Assembly (NCBI RefSeq): GCF_021531315.1
Contig: NZ_JAFBIQ010000019.1
Location: 1-39,071, forward strand
Origin: Oscillibacter valericigenes
GTDB taxonomy: Bacteria > Bacillota > Clostridia > Oscillospirales > Oscillospiraceae
DNA: 39,071 bases
Reading direction: 5' to 3'
Part shown: one piece after another, positions 31,817 through 37,872 of the stretch
Layout of the letters: each line of letters opens with the position of its first letter
How positions within the stretch are numbered: position 1 is the first letter of the stretch
Made by a program: the position numbers and the translations under genes
The notes under the pieces: model-generated
What the model was told of the DNA's origin: nothing
Databases searched by the model: none
Seen by the model: the letters and a program-made list of their open reading frames with translations, nothing else

Positions 31817-32201
31817 GTGTGCCACCTCCGGTTAGATATTCAATAATTGTTCCCGCCGCCTGTTCCCAGCCGTAGCAAAGCGCGGCTTTGTAGCCCTGCG
31901 CCGAAAGAGCGTCCAGCCACTCCGATTGATGATCGCTTGTCCTGCCGCCGCGTTGCCGTTTAAGCTCTATGTAAAGCCCATGATACCGCCCGCGCGCGAC
32001 TGGCAAGCATAGATCGGGAACGCCCGCTTTCACGCCCTCCGCCCGAAGCCGTCCCGCTTCCGCCTTGTGTCTGCTCCCGCCGTTCGGGACGTGATAAAGC
32101 AAATTCAATTCGGGATATTTCCCGCTTTGCATAGCCGCCCACGAAAACAGCGTCATTTGCTCTTGCGCTTCCGTCGGAACGGGCATTTTATTTTTCTGCA
32201 T
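31809..32201 (-). CDS. VRR-NUC domain nuclease
   Basis: 130 aa. VRR-NUC is a small PD-(D/E)XK nuclease domain found alone in many phages. The core is visible: VPNGGSRHKAEAGRLRAEGVKAGVPDLCLP (split in two strands), then LYIELKRQRGGRTSDHQSEWL, with the catalytic D in VPDL and E-x-K in IELK. GGAGG lies 9 nt before the ATG, inside the end of the DUF4406 gene (14-bp overlap). It probably acts on recombination or replication intermediates. Confidence 0.88.
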   Translation of the reverse strand: MQKNKMPVPTEAQEQMTLFSWAAMQSGKYPELNLLYHVPNGGSRHKAEAGRLRAEGVKAGVPDLCLPVARGRYHGLYIELKRQRGGRTSDHQSEWLDALSAQGYKAALCYGWEQAAGTIIEYLTGGGTHD

Positions 32202-32517
32202 TCTGTGATCCCTCCCGTTCCCAATCAGCGAAGAAGAAAAACGGCTTGTTCTGCGCCATTGCTTCGCCGAATTCATATTTCGCGCCTTTGCTCTCTTTCC
32301 AGTCCGGAAGAAAACAGACTTCGGCGCACTCTGCAAGCATAGCGCCGGACATACGCATATAGGCTTCCCACGTGAAGCCCTCCGCCGGAAGAAGCGCCGG
32401 ATTTACGACGATGAAGCCGCCTTCCTCCAGCTTCTTTTGTGCGTTGTAAAACTTCGTGAAATAATACGGATCGCCCGTGATCTTTCCGGCAAGATATAGC
32501 GTCCTTTTTTCCTGCAT
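32188..32517 (-). CDS. DUF4406 protein (nucleoside deoxyribosyltransferase-like)
   Basis: 109 aa. LYLAGKITGDPYYFTKF, VVNPALLPAEGFTWEAYMRMS and KGAKYEFGEAMAQNKPFFFF match DUF4406, a phage-rich branch of the nucleoside 2-deoxyribosyltransferase-like fold. The Tyr/Gly N-terminal motif and Glu-containing YEFGEA are the expected active-site region. GGAGG is 7-8 nt before the ATG. The biochemical role is unproven; it may act on phage nucleotides. Confidence 0.8.
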   Translation of the reverse strand: MQEKRTLYLAGKITGDPYYFTKFYNAQKKLEEGGFIVVNPALLPAEGFTWEAYMRMSGAMLAECAEVCFLPDWKESKGAKYEFGEAMAQNKPFFFFADWEREGSQNAEK

Positions 32518-32531
32518 TGTGTTTCCTCCCT

Positions 32532-33227
32532 TCATTTCGTAAAAAGCGTTACTTGCGCTTTCCGTTCTTCCTGCTCCAAGAGATCAAAAAGCCGGATTTG
32601 TGCTTGTTCCTGTTCCAGCCGTTCATTTGCCGCGCGGCAATAATCTTCGTCGATCTCAAAGCCGACGAAATCAAGCCCGCCTTGACGATAGCAAGCGATC
32701 AAGGAACTTCCGCTTCCGGCGTGTGTGTCCAATATCTTCATACCTTTTCGGGCGAAGAGGGAAAGAACCCACGAATACAGCTTCACGGGCTTTTGTGTCG
32801 GGTGAATTGTCCCGTCGTTCAGCAATTCAACGCGATTGCAGACAAAAACGCGCGTCGGCGTGTCGAAGCTGGTATACGCTAATTCGCAATCGCTCATTGT
32901 CAAGCCGTGTTGCCCCTTGTCCCATACAAGCCAGCCTTTATGTCCTTGTTCAAGATACGGAACGAAGTAATTTCCGCCCCATATCACTTGTGCTTTTGAA
33001 ACGCGTTCCAATTCGCGGAAGTATTCGGGCGGGGGAATAGCCTTGTCCCAGCTTTTCCGGATATGCTCTTTCCGGTTATGCTTCGGATTGCCGCATACGC
33101 GCTTCTTCTGTCCGTCTATGCCGATACCGTAAGGCGGATCAACGATCGCAAGATCGAAGAAGCCGTCCGGAAACTCTTTCATTCCCTGCATACAGTCCAT
33201 GTTATACAGCTTGTTCAATTCAAGCAT
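32532..33227 (-). CDS. Site-specific DNA methyltransferase (beta-class N4/N6 type)
   Basis: 231 aa. Catalytic DPPYGIG begins at residue 30, HPTQKP lies at 142-147, and the S-adenosylmethionine motif DTHAGSGSS (usually DxFxGSG) at about 167-175. This order is that of beta-class adenine or cytosine-N4 methyltransferases. No restriction enzyme gene is nearby, so it is probably a solitary phage enzyme that masks element DNA from host restriction. AAGGTG is 8 nt before the ATG. It lies after the large palindrome that follows rep. Confidence 0.92.
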   Translation of the reverse strand: MLELNKLYNMDCMQGMKEFPDGFFDLAIVDPPYGIGIDGQKKRVCGNPKHNRKEHIRKSWDKAIPPPEYFRELERVSKAQVIWGGNYFVPYLEQGHKGWLVWDKGQHGLTMSDCELAYTSFDTPTRVFVCNRVELLNDGTIHPTQKPVKLYSWVLSLFARKGMKILDTHAGSGSSLIACYRQGGLDFVGFEIDEDYCRAANERLEQEQAQIRLFDLLEQEERKAQVTLFTK

Positions 33228-33263
33228 ACGTTGTTCACCTTCTTTCTTTTTCTCCCCCCTCCG

Positions 33264-33278
33264 CCCCCCGATGGGGGG
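33264..33278. repeat. C6-GAT-G6 hairpin upstream of the methyltransferase gene
   Basis: CCCCCC-GAT-GGGGGG, a short, very stable stem in the same non-coding gap as the large palindrome. It has no T run. It could be part of a single-strand origin or just a leader hairpin. Confidence 0.4.
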
Positions 33279-33352
33279 AACGGGCTTAAAGGAATAAATC
33301 TATCGGCGATCCAGCGGGCTTCCTCGATCCGTGTTCTGAACCGATCCTTCAC

Positions 33353-33504
33353 GATTGATTTTATATCCCCGCCGCCTTCCCGCTTTTATCACTCCCGCGC
33401 TTTCATTATCAAGGGCAAGCGGCTTCGCCGTGCTTCGCACCCTTGACAATGCGCGCGTTCGTGATCTCTGAAAAGCGGGCGACGGGGAATAAATAAAATC
33501 AATC
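33353..33504 (-). other. Large imperfect palindrome with a CTTGATAAT motif: candidate rolling-circle origin
   Basis: This fills most of the 354-bp gap between rep and the methyltransferase gene (33228-33581). Outer arms: GATTGATTTT (33353-33362) with AAAATCAATC (33495-33504); next CCCCG..CGCTTTT (33367-33387) with AAAAGCGGG..CGGGG; then ATCAC/GTGAT and GCGC/GCGC. The inner hairpin is ATTATCAAGGG (33405-33415) with CCCTTGACAAT (33440-33450), capped by CGGC-TTC-GCCG. The minus strand of 33405-33413 reads CTTGATAAT, which matches the nick region I know from pC194-type plasmids and resembles phiX174 (CTTG/ATA). I see no coding potential here. Confidence 0.6.
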
Positions 33505-33581
33505 TTCCGGAAGGAAAAGCGCTGGTCGTAAAACTTTACACATTTACAAGGCTTTTTATTGCGCCCCTTCGGGCGTTCCCG

Positions 33582-34322
33582 CTATTCGCGTTTCTTCCGG
33601 CGTTTCGGTTTCTCCGGTTCGCGTACATATTTATAATATATGTAGCCCCACTTTGTCGCGCGGGCTTCCACCAGCTTGTAGCCCTTCGGCGCGATCGGTG
33701 CTTTCTTTTCCGTATACGTCCGAAGTGCAAGCGTCGGCGCTTCCTTCTCCGGCTGGCGAAGATTGCGCGTCGCCTTCCAACGGTGTCCGCCCTGTTCCGG
33801 TGTCCAATGGTTGAAGAGGTAATCCGCAAGCCCCGTGTAATCCTGCCCGTAGTCAACGCCGTTATAATAATTGTGTTCGCGCAAGTGCCGAATATGGATT
33901 ACTGATCCGTCGTTCCACTTGCCGCTGATCGTTTCTTCCGGTATGCCGTCCGAAATCATGTGAAAATGAATTCGGTTCGTAGACTTGCCGCGCCCCATGT
34001 AAATAATGATCTTCGCGTCGGGACAAGCCCTTTGAAGCCGCCGGAAGTAATTATCGCGTATTCTGCGCGCTTCGCTGAATGTATGAACTTCGCTGTCGTC
34101 GTCGAACGTCAGCGTACTATATAAGGAAAGCGGCGAAAAGTTTTCATTTACCAGCCGCTGGTGTTTCCGTTTTGATATGCCGATCCGGTGTTGCGCGCGC
34201 TCTTCGTCGTCCTTGAAGCGCTGGCGCGGTTCAGCCTTCTTTATGTTCGCTCGATCGGATACGGTGTAAACCTCTTGTTCACATACAACGCCCGAAAAAA
34301 TACGTCTTTTAACCCTCTGCAT
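33582..34322 (-). CDS. HUH-endonuclease Rep (rolling-circle replication-associated, ORF2/G2P-like)
   Basis: 246 aa. Motif 1 is SLYSTLTFDDD (about 66-76). The metal-binding HUH motif is IHFHMI, with His119 and His121. Catalytic tyrosine candidates are Tyr162 and Tyr168 in DYTGLADYLFNHW. The tail is very basic (KPKRRKKRE). Such enzymes nick one strand at an origin and stay bound to its 5' end during rolling-circle replication. The ATG at 34322 has a purine-rich AAGGAAGGG region upstream; an in-frame TTG lies at 34346. The leader is covered on the opposite strand by the small RNA at 34375-34453, and the candidate origin lies 80-230 bp downstream. Confidence 0.82.
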   Translation of the reverse strand: MQRVKRRIFSGVVCEQEVYTVSDRANIKKAEPRQRFKDDEERAQHRIGISKRKHQRLVNENFSPLSLYSTLTFDDDSEVHTFSEARRIRDNYFRRLQRACPDAKIIIYMGRGKSTNRIHFHMISDGIPEETISGKWNDGSVIHIRHLREHNYYNGVDYGQDYTGLADYLFNHWTPEQGGHRWKATRNLRQPEKEAPTLALRTYTEKKAPIAPKGYKLVEARATKWGYIYYKYVREPEKPKRRKKRE

Positions 34323-34339
34323 AATCCCGCCGCCCTTCC

Positions 34340-34368
34340 TTGACAAAAGCGCCGTAAAATGCTATAAT
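34340..34368 (+). promoter_or_regulatory. Perfect consensus promoter of the small RNA
   Basis: TTGACA (34340-34345), 17 bp, TATAAT (34363-34368), with TGC before the -10. It has full consensus in both boxes plus an extended -10 and reads rightward, against rep. The predicted transcription start is near 34375. Confidence 0.88.
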
Positions 34369-34374
34369 TTTAAT

Positions 34375-34390
34375 ATTGAATAGCTCCTTT
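34375..34390 (-). repeat. SD box copy 1 (rep leader, overlaps the small RNA)
   Basis: On the minus strand this reads AAAGGAGCTATTCAAT, shared with copies at 35620-35634 and 38256-38271. Here the following codon is ATT rather than ATG, and a 22-codon frame runs into the rep start. It could be a relic or weak leader peptide. Confidence 0.7.
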
Positions 34391-34407
34391 TACAGCTTTG
34401 TAAGAGG

Positions 34408-34449
34408 AAAAGAGAACGTCCGGAACGTCGCAACCGGACGTTCTCTTTT
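34408..34449. terminator. Bidirectional terminator of the small RNA and the early operon
   Basis: AAAAGAGAACGTCCGG (34408-34423) pairs perfectly with CCGGACGTTCTCTTTT (34434-34449), 10-nt loop, followed by TTG and more T on the plus strand. It ends the small RNA (+) and also the leftward early operon just after the Cys-rich gene. Confidence 0.9.
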
Positions 34450-34457
34450 TTGTTTTG

Positions 34458-34850
34458 TCAGCCGTTATTAAATCCTGCGCCCTGCTCGAAGTCGGCGCAC
34501 CGTTCTTCTTCACAAGGTTTGAAGCGCATTCCGTCCGCGCACCCGACGCAAGGGAACGGGCGTACCCCGTCCGGAAGCGCGCCTTCGCGTAAGTGAACGC
34601 ATTGTTCCAGCTTCGCGCATTGATCGCACCAGCACTTCCGGCAATCGCCGATCAGCGTTTTTTCAACCGGACGTTTCAAGCCCTCTTCGGCTTCCTGCTC
34701 ATCGTGTTCTTCCTGCATTTCCCGCGCCGCCTGTTCGATCGTGTAATCTTCAACGCCGTTCATAATGCCCCGAAAGAAGGGCGCGAACGCGTAGCCGATC
34801 CCAAGCCCTGCGCGCAAAAGCATTTCTTCGTCGATCTTAATATCTGCCAT
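34458..34850 (-). CDS. Cysteine-rich phage protein, function unknown
   Basis: 130 aa. The N-terminal half is mostly helical and acidic (EDYTIEQAAREMQEEHDEQEAEEG). The C-terminal half has ten cysteines, in CRKCWCDQCAKLEQC, FPCVGCADG and KPCEEERCADFEQG, probably one or two zinc sites. I do not recognise it. Its start overlaps the small membrane gene by 14 bp; a GGAGG lies about 11 nt upstream. It is the last gene of the early operon before the terminator. Confidence 0.75.
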   Translation of the reverse strand: MADIKIDEEMLLRAGLGIGYAFAPFFRGIMNGVEDYTIEQAAREMQEEHDEQEAEEGLKRPVEKTLIGDCRKCWCDQCAKLEQCVHLREGALPDGVRPFPCVGCADGMRFKPCEEERCADFEQGAGFNNG

Positions 34851-34983
34851 TGTTCCCGCCGCCCCTCCGAAGCGCTCTAAAAAGCACGTTCAAAACGATG
34901 TAGACGATCACAACGGAAGCGGCGACGCAAGCAACGCCGCAAAGCATATAAAAGGCGTTCACCATGAATTGATACATTGTCAT
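34837..34983 (-). CDS. Small membrane protein, 48 aa
   Basis: A gene too short to stand out in a routine scan. It begins MTMYQFMVNAFYMLCGVACV, has one long hydrophobic helix (about 8-36) and a basic, Gly-rich end (LRRGGGNNGRY). Its ATG overlaps the stop of the DUF3310/DUF6273 gene (ATGA) and its end overlaps the next gene by 14 bp, the tight packing expected of a real phage gene. The codons match its neighbours. I can name no family. Confidence 0.65.
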   Translation of the reverse strand: MTMYQFMVNAFYMLCGVACVAASVVIVYIVLNVLFRALRRGGGNNGRY

Positions 34984-35864
34984 TCGTCAGCCCTCCCGAA
35001 TACCTCTTCCGCGTCGATGTCCCACGCGGCGGCAATATGCTTCATCATATCGACGGCTTCGGCTCGCTTCTTCTGTTCCTCTGCGTTCTCTCCGTTTAAG
35101 TACGATACCAAGATTTCAGATTTGAGATTGCAAAGCGGGCGAACGCCAGCGTCGCCGTTGTACGCGTCGCTGCTGTTCAACGAGCCGTCCGAATCGACGA
35201 TGCGGACGTAAGAGTTTGTCGGGCTATCCGGTGTTGCCGTCCACCACCAGCGATCCGGAAGTGCCGGAATGTTGCCGCGCAAAAGGCGGTATTCTTCGCA
35301 AGTGATAAGCCCGATCCGGACGCGATCGCCGCCGTAATTCTTCAAGCCGTCGTCGGCGGTCAAGTCGATGTTGAAATACTCGAACATTTCTTCCGGCGCG
35401 CCCGCCTTAACCAGACGGCGGAAGAAGTCGCCGTTCAGATAGGCACGAAGGGAAGAAACGGCAAAGTCGTTCTTGTTCTCTTCATCGAAGGCGCGTTCCT
35501 CGACGCAATCGGAAGCAATGCACTTCACCCAATCCGCGCCCGTCTGAATGACCGTCCAAGCGATCCCGCCCATTGTGAATTCCTGTTTCGGCTCGAAGCC
35601 GTGTTTGTTCTCTTTCATGTTGAATAGCTCCTTTCCTGCGGCGCTGTCTGCGCCCGCTCGTTGAATAAGTCTGTTGATATACCAAACCGCCTTTTGCAAG
35701 TCCTCTTCACCGTTTTTCAGCTTCCAGCGCCATAAATACTTGATCGCGTTCGCTGTGCAAAAGGCTTCGATACCTTGAAGCCCGCTTGTTGCGGCTTCCA
35801 GCGCGTCGATACACTCAATCCCGCCCGCGTTATAATGCGGCGGGTGGTTCACCCGCTCCGCCAT
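34980..35864 (-). CDS. DUF3310 domain joined in frame to a DUF6273-like domain, with an internal start
   Basis: 294 aa. Residues about 1-70 are DUF3310, often called a phage nucleotide kinase-like domain (VNHPPHYNAGGIECIDALEA, ANAIKYLWRWKLKNGEEDL, AVWYINRLI). Residues about 90-270 are a DUF6273-like, possibly C-type-lectin-like domain (WTVIQTGADWVKC, RWWWTATPDS, YVRIVDSDGSL, DAGVRPLCNL). At the join, AAAGGAGCTATTCAAC precedes an in-frame ATG at 35618. The second domain can therefore also be made alone (212 aa). That SD is an exact target of the small RNA at 34375. The start at 35864 is preferred; a GTG at 35873 overlaps the MazG-like gene. Confidence 0.8.
   Translation of the reverse strand: MAERVNHPPHYNAGGIECIDALEAATSGLQGIEAFCTANAIKYLWRWKLKNGEEDLQKAVWYINRLIQRAGADSAAGKELFNMKENKHGFEPKQEFTMGGIAWTVIQTGADWVKCIASDCVEERAFDEENKNDFAVSSLRAYLNGDFFRRLVKAGAPEEMFEYFNIDLTADDGLKNYGGDRVRIGLITCEEYRLLRGNIPALPDRWWWTATPDSPTNSYVRIVDSDGSLNSSDAYNGDAGVRPLCNLKSEILVSYLNGENAEEQKKRAEAVDMMKHIAAAWDIDAEEVFGRADE
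35620..35634 (-). promoter_or_regulatory. SD box copy 2 (internal start of the DUF6273-like domain)
   Basis: The minus strand reads AAAGGAGCTATTCAA, then C and the ATG at 35618. It is identical to the 15-nt box at 38257-38271 and complementary to the 5' end of the small RNA. It lies inside coding sequence and is read there as KELF. Confidence 0.75.
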
Positions 35865-35866
35865 GA

Positions 35867-36199
35867 TTAACACTTCTTGCCGCCGTGCCGATACGGGCGG
35901 CTTTTGTTGTATTCGTGCTTCTGTGAGATCGCCGCGTCAATGTCGATCCCTGCGTATCCGCAATAATCAAGAACGCGAATAATCACGTCCGCAAGCTCCG
36001 TCGGGATACCTTCGGGCTTGCCGCTGTCGCTGAAATAGATTTCCGTTGCGCCGCGCCCGTTGCGGTATTCCTCCAGTGCTTCGGATACCTCCGAATGAAT
36101 GAGCGCTAAAACCTCCGGAAAGCCGCGTTGTTCGTCCCACCAGCCGTGCGCGACGGCGTTTTCGTGAATTTCCTTTGCAACCTCGTTAATTCCTGTCAT
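35867..36199 (-). CDS. MazG-like NTP pyrophosphohydrolase
   Basis: 110 aa. The all-alpha NTP-PPase signature is present: LIHSEVSEALEEYRNG (E-E pair of the first metal helix) and IPTELADVIIRVLDYCGYAGID (second E-x-x-D helix), ending KHEYNKSRPYRHGGKKC, as in phage MazG-like proteins. These hydrolyse nucleoside triphosphates, which may clean nucleotide pools or lower (p)ppGpp. A GAGGG lies about 10 nt before the ATG. It overlaps the zinc-ribbon gene upstream by 14 bp. Confidence 0.9.
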   Translation of the reverse strand: MTGINEVAKEIHENAVAHGWWDEQRGFPEVLALIHSEVSEALEEYRNGRGATEIYFSDSGKPEGIPTELADVIIRVLDYCGYAGIDIDAAISQKHEYNKSRPYRHGGKKC

Positions 36200-36530
36200 T
36201 GTCTTTTTCCCTCTCTTTCAATTCATTTTCGGCGTTGTCGTCGGCTTCCGCCGCGCGGCAATCGCACTTTTCGCCGTAGTCAAGATGTGCGCCGCAATGC
36301 GGGCATTCCTTGTATGGTGTCGCCATGTCGTTCTCCTTCTTGATAATCAGCCGCCGGAAGCCGTCGGCGCATAGCGTCAAGCCGTGTTCCTTCACGTACT
36401 CCCGCCGCCGTGCGGCTTCTGCCGCTTCCCAGCCGCAAGAAGCGCATTCCGAAGGCTTGCATTTCTGCGTTTTCTCCGGATCAATGCCCAGCAAGCACTT
36501 CAAGGGCGGCTTTTCCTGTCGGTTATTCAT
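36186..36530 (-). CDS. Zinc-ribbon phage protein with an internal start
   Basis: 114 aa. The first part has CLLGIDPEKTQKCKPSECASCGWEAAEA (a Cys cluster, about 12-39), then an Arg-rich helix. The second part starts at an in-frame ATG at 36326 that has GAAGGAG 7 nt upstream, and holds a compact zinc ribbon (ECPHCGAHLDYGEKCDC). Two small genes may have joined, or two products may be made from one frame. It overlaps its neighbours on both sides. I do not recognise a function; nucleic-acid or protein binding is the usual use of such ribbons. Confidence 0.72.
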   Translation of the reverse strand: MNNRQEKPPLKCLLGIDPEKTQKCKPSECASCGWEAAEAARRREYVKEHGLTLCADGFRRLIIKKENDMATPYKECPHCGAHLDYGEKCDCRAAEADDNAENELKEREKDNDRN

Positions 36531-36753
36531 TCTTCACCCGCTTTCCGCACGAAGGGCAATAATTGAGCGGGTAGCCCTTGCCGTCCTTCATGTAATCCGT
36601 TGTCCGTCCGCATTTGCGCCCGTTTACTACTGCGTAGGAAACAAGCGCGGCGGATAAAGCCATTCCGAACCCTGCGGGCTTGCTGTGGTGTTCTTCAATG
36701 AACCGTTGAAGCGCGATCGCTTCGCAAAACGGGCATTTCTTTTTATCGCTCAT
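36523..36753 (-). CDS. Small zinc-ribbon phage protein, 76 aa
   Basis: CPFC near the start (residues 7-10) and CPSCGKR near the end are the two halves of a likely zinc site around a hydrophobic middle (GFGMALSAALVSYAVV). Its ATG overlaps the stop of the Dam-like gene (ATGA), and its end overlaps the next gene by 8 bp. The function is unknown; its appearance recalls the Lar/restriction-alleviation type of small phage zinc proteins, but this is weak. Confidence 0.7.
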   Translation of the reverse strand: MSDKKKCPFCEAIALQRFIEEHHSKPAGFGMALSAALVSYAVVNGRKCGRTTDYMKDGKGYPLNYCPSCGKRVKNE

Positions 36754-37201
36754 TCCTTCACCCGCTCCCCGTTATAGATAACTACCATTGAAGGGAAGGG
36801 CGCGGGATCGGCGGCGTTCCCGTCGTCGTCCGTGAACCGTAGCCGCCCGCGCACGAAGCGGATTTCCGCTTTCCCGTAAATGTAATCGTGAAAATATGCC
36901 GTATCCGTCCGCGCTGGGATAAGTAAAACAATCGGATACCCCCCCCCCGCGCTTCCTCGAAAGCCTTTTGAACCCACTTGCCGATCTCGCGTCCGTAAGG
37001 CGGATTGCAGAATACCGCGCCGCCGCGATCCCAGCTTTGCGAAAGCCCGTCCGTTTCCGGTGTGTAATACAAAGAGCATTTCGCCGTCTTGTCGGTCGCC
37101 GCCGGATCAAGCACGAAGCCGAATTCGGCGTTCAGCTTGTCGAAGAAGTCTTGCGGCGTACACCAGCACATATTTTTAGAGGATAGAAGCGCCGCGTTCA
37201 T
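36750..37201 (-). pseudogene. Dam-like phage DNA N6-adenine methyltransferase, frame broken at a G10 tract
   Basis: The first part (from ATG at 37201) reads WCTPQDFFDKLNAEFGFVLDPAA, CSLYYTPETDGL, the catalytic FCNPPYGREIGKWVQKAFEEARGGG and then shifts frame. The continuation, PIVLLIPARTDTAYFHDYIYG and RLRF..PFPSMVVIYNGERVKE, lies in another frame. The break is at ten G on the coding strand (C at 36939-36948). Eight or eleven G would restore one protein of about 150 aa, the normal family size. It could be a slipped-strand ON/OFF switch, a true mutation, or a sequencing error. Its start and stop overlap the neighbours by 4 bp (ATGA at both ends). Confidence 0.8.
36939..36948 (+). repeat. Homopolymer tract of ten C inside the methyltransferase gene
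   Basis: Ten consecutive C on the plus strand (G on the coding strand), the only such long tract I saw in the window. It sits exactly at the frame change of the Dam-like gene. Confidence 0.9.
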
Positions 37202-37872
37202 TCGTCCGCCACCTCGCTTTCCTCGACAACCTCGCCCGTGTCCGGATCGACGTTCAAGGAACATTGTTCCGGCTCTGTGAATGTGAAGCGGTCGCGGGCT
37301 TCGCGTTCCCTGCGTTCCTTTTCAGAAAGGGAAAATTCGCATTCCCGCGTTAAGCTCTGCAAGCTCTCCACGAACTGCTGATTGATAACGTCATAAGGCA
37401 TAATCACCGCTTGAAGCAGGAAGCCCGCCTTCGCGACGATGTAGGGCGCTCCCTCCGCCGTGCGGCGTTCGTAAAGCTCCAGCACGTCCAGCACGTCAGC
37501 AACGGGCGAAAGATAGCGGCTTTCGATGAATACCAGCCCGCGCGTTGTGCGGATCGGCTTCAATGTTCGTCCGGAATAGATGATCGAAATTCCTTCCCGC
37601 TCGACGTGCCTTTCCGTTTCGTCTGTGTCCTCGAAGCTGATACCCACCGGAACGCCCAGCGTTTTCACGAAGTAATTATCGCGGTCTTTCTCCGGAACGT
37701 CGAAGATCGTCAAAAGGCTTTCTTTGTCAAGCTGGGGAAGCCCGACAACCGGATAAACCGCCGATCCGTCGCCGATGTACTGCGTTAATATGTCGCCGTC
37801 GTCGCTGTACCGCTCGAAGATTGCAATATTCTTGTTCTTCTTGCAGATAGCGGCGATACTTTTAATCTTCAT
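37198..37872 (-). CDS. Phage protein of unknown function, 224 aa
   Basis: A soluble mixed alpha/beta protein beginning MKIKSIAAICKKNKNIAIF. Conserved-looking stretches are LPQLDKESLLTIFDVPEKDRDNY, GISIIYSGRTLKPIRTTRGLVFIES and GFLLQAVIMPYDVINQQFVESL, followed by an acidic tail (DPDTGEVVEESEVADE). A GGGGGTG stretch precedes the ATG, which overlaps the zinc-ribbon gene by 11 bp. It lies in the early block, so a role in element DNA metabolism or regulation is possible, but I recognise no family. Confidence 0.75.
   Translation of the reverse strand: MKIKSIAAICKKNKNIAIFERYSDDGDILTQYIGDGSAVYPVVGLPQLDKESLLTIFDVPEKDRDNYFVKTLGVPVGISFEDTDETERHVEREGISIIYSGRTLKPIRTTRGLVFIESRYLSPVADVLDVLELYERRTAEGAPYIVAKAGFLLQAVIMPYDVINQQFVESLQSLTRECEFSLSEKERREREARDRFTFTEPEQCSLNVDPDTGEVVEESEVADE

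Larger units (their letters stand above)
34375..34453 (+). ncRNA. Small antisense RNA of about 79 nt, complementary to SD regions of element genes
   Basis: Expected transcript from the promoter at 34340-34368 to the terminator at 34408-34449 plus T run. Its 5' end, ATTGAATAGCTCCTTT (34375-34390), is the exact complement of the SD region of the zinc-ribbon gene (38256-38271, 16 nt) and of the internal SD inside the DUF3310/DUF6273 gene (35620-35634, 15 nt). TTACA-GCTT-TGTAA follows as a small hairpin, then the terminator stem. No start codon and SD are present. Being opposite the rep leader, it also resembles the countertranscripts that limit Rep in rolling-circle plasmids. Promoter, complementarity and terminator are seen directly; the function is inferred. 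Confidence 0.75.

Noticed and set aside
35000-35618. DUF6273-like domain as the variable protein of a diversity-generating retroelement
   Set aside because: The domain may have a lectin-like fold, but there is no reverse transcriptase, template repeat or near-identical second copy in the window.
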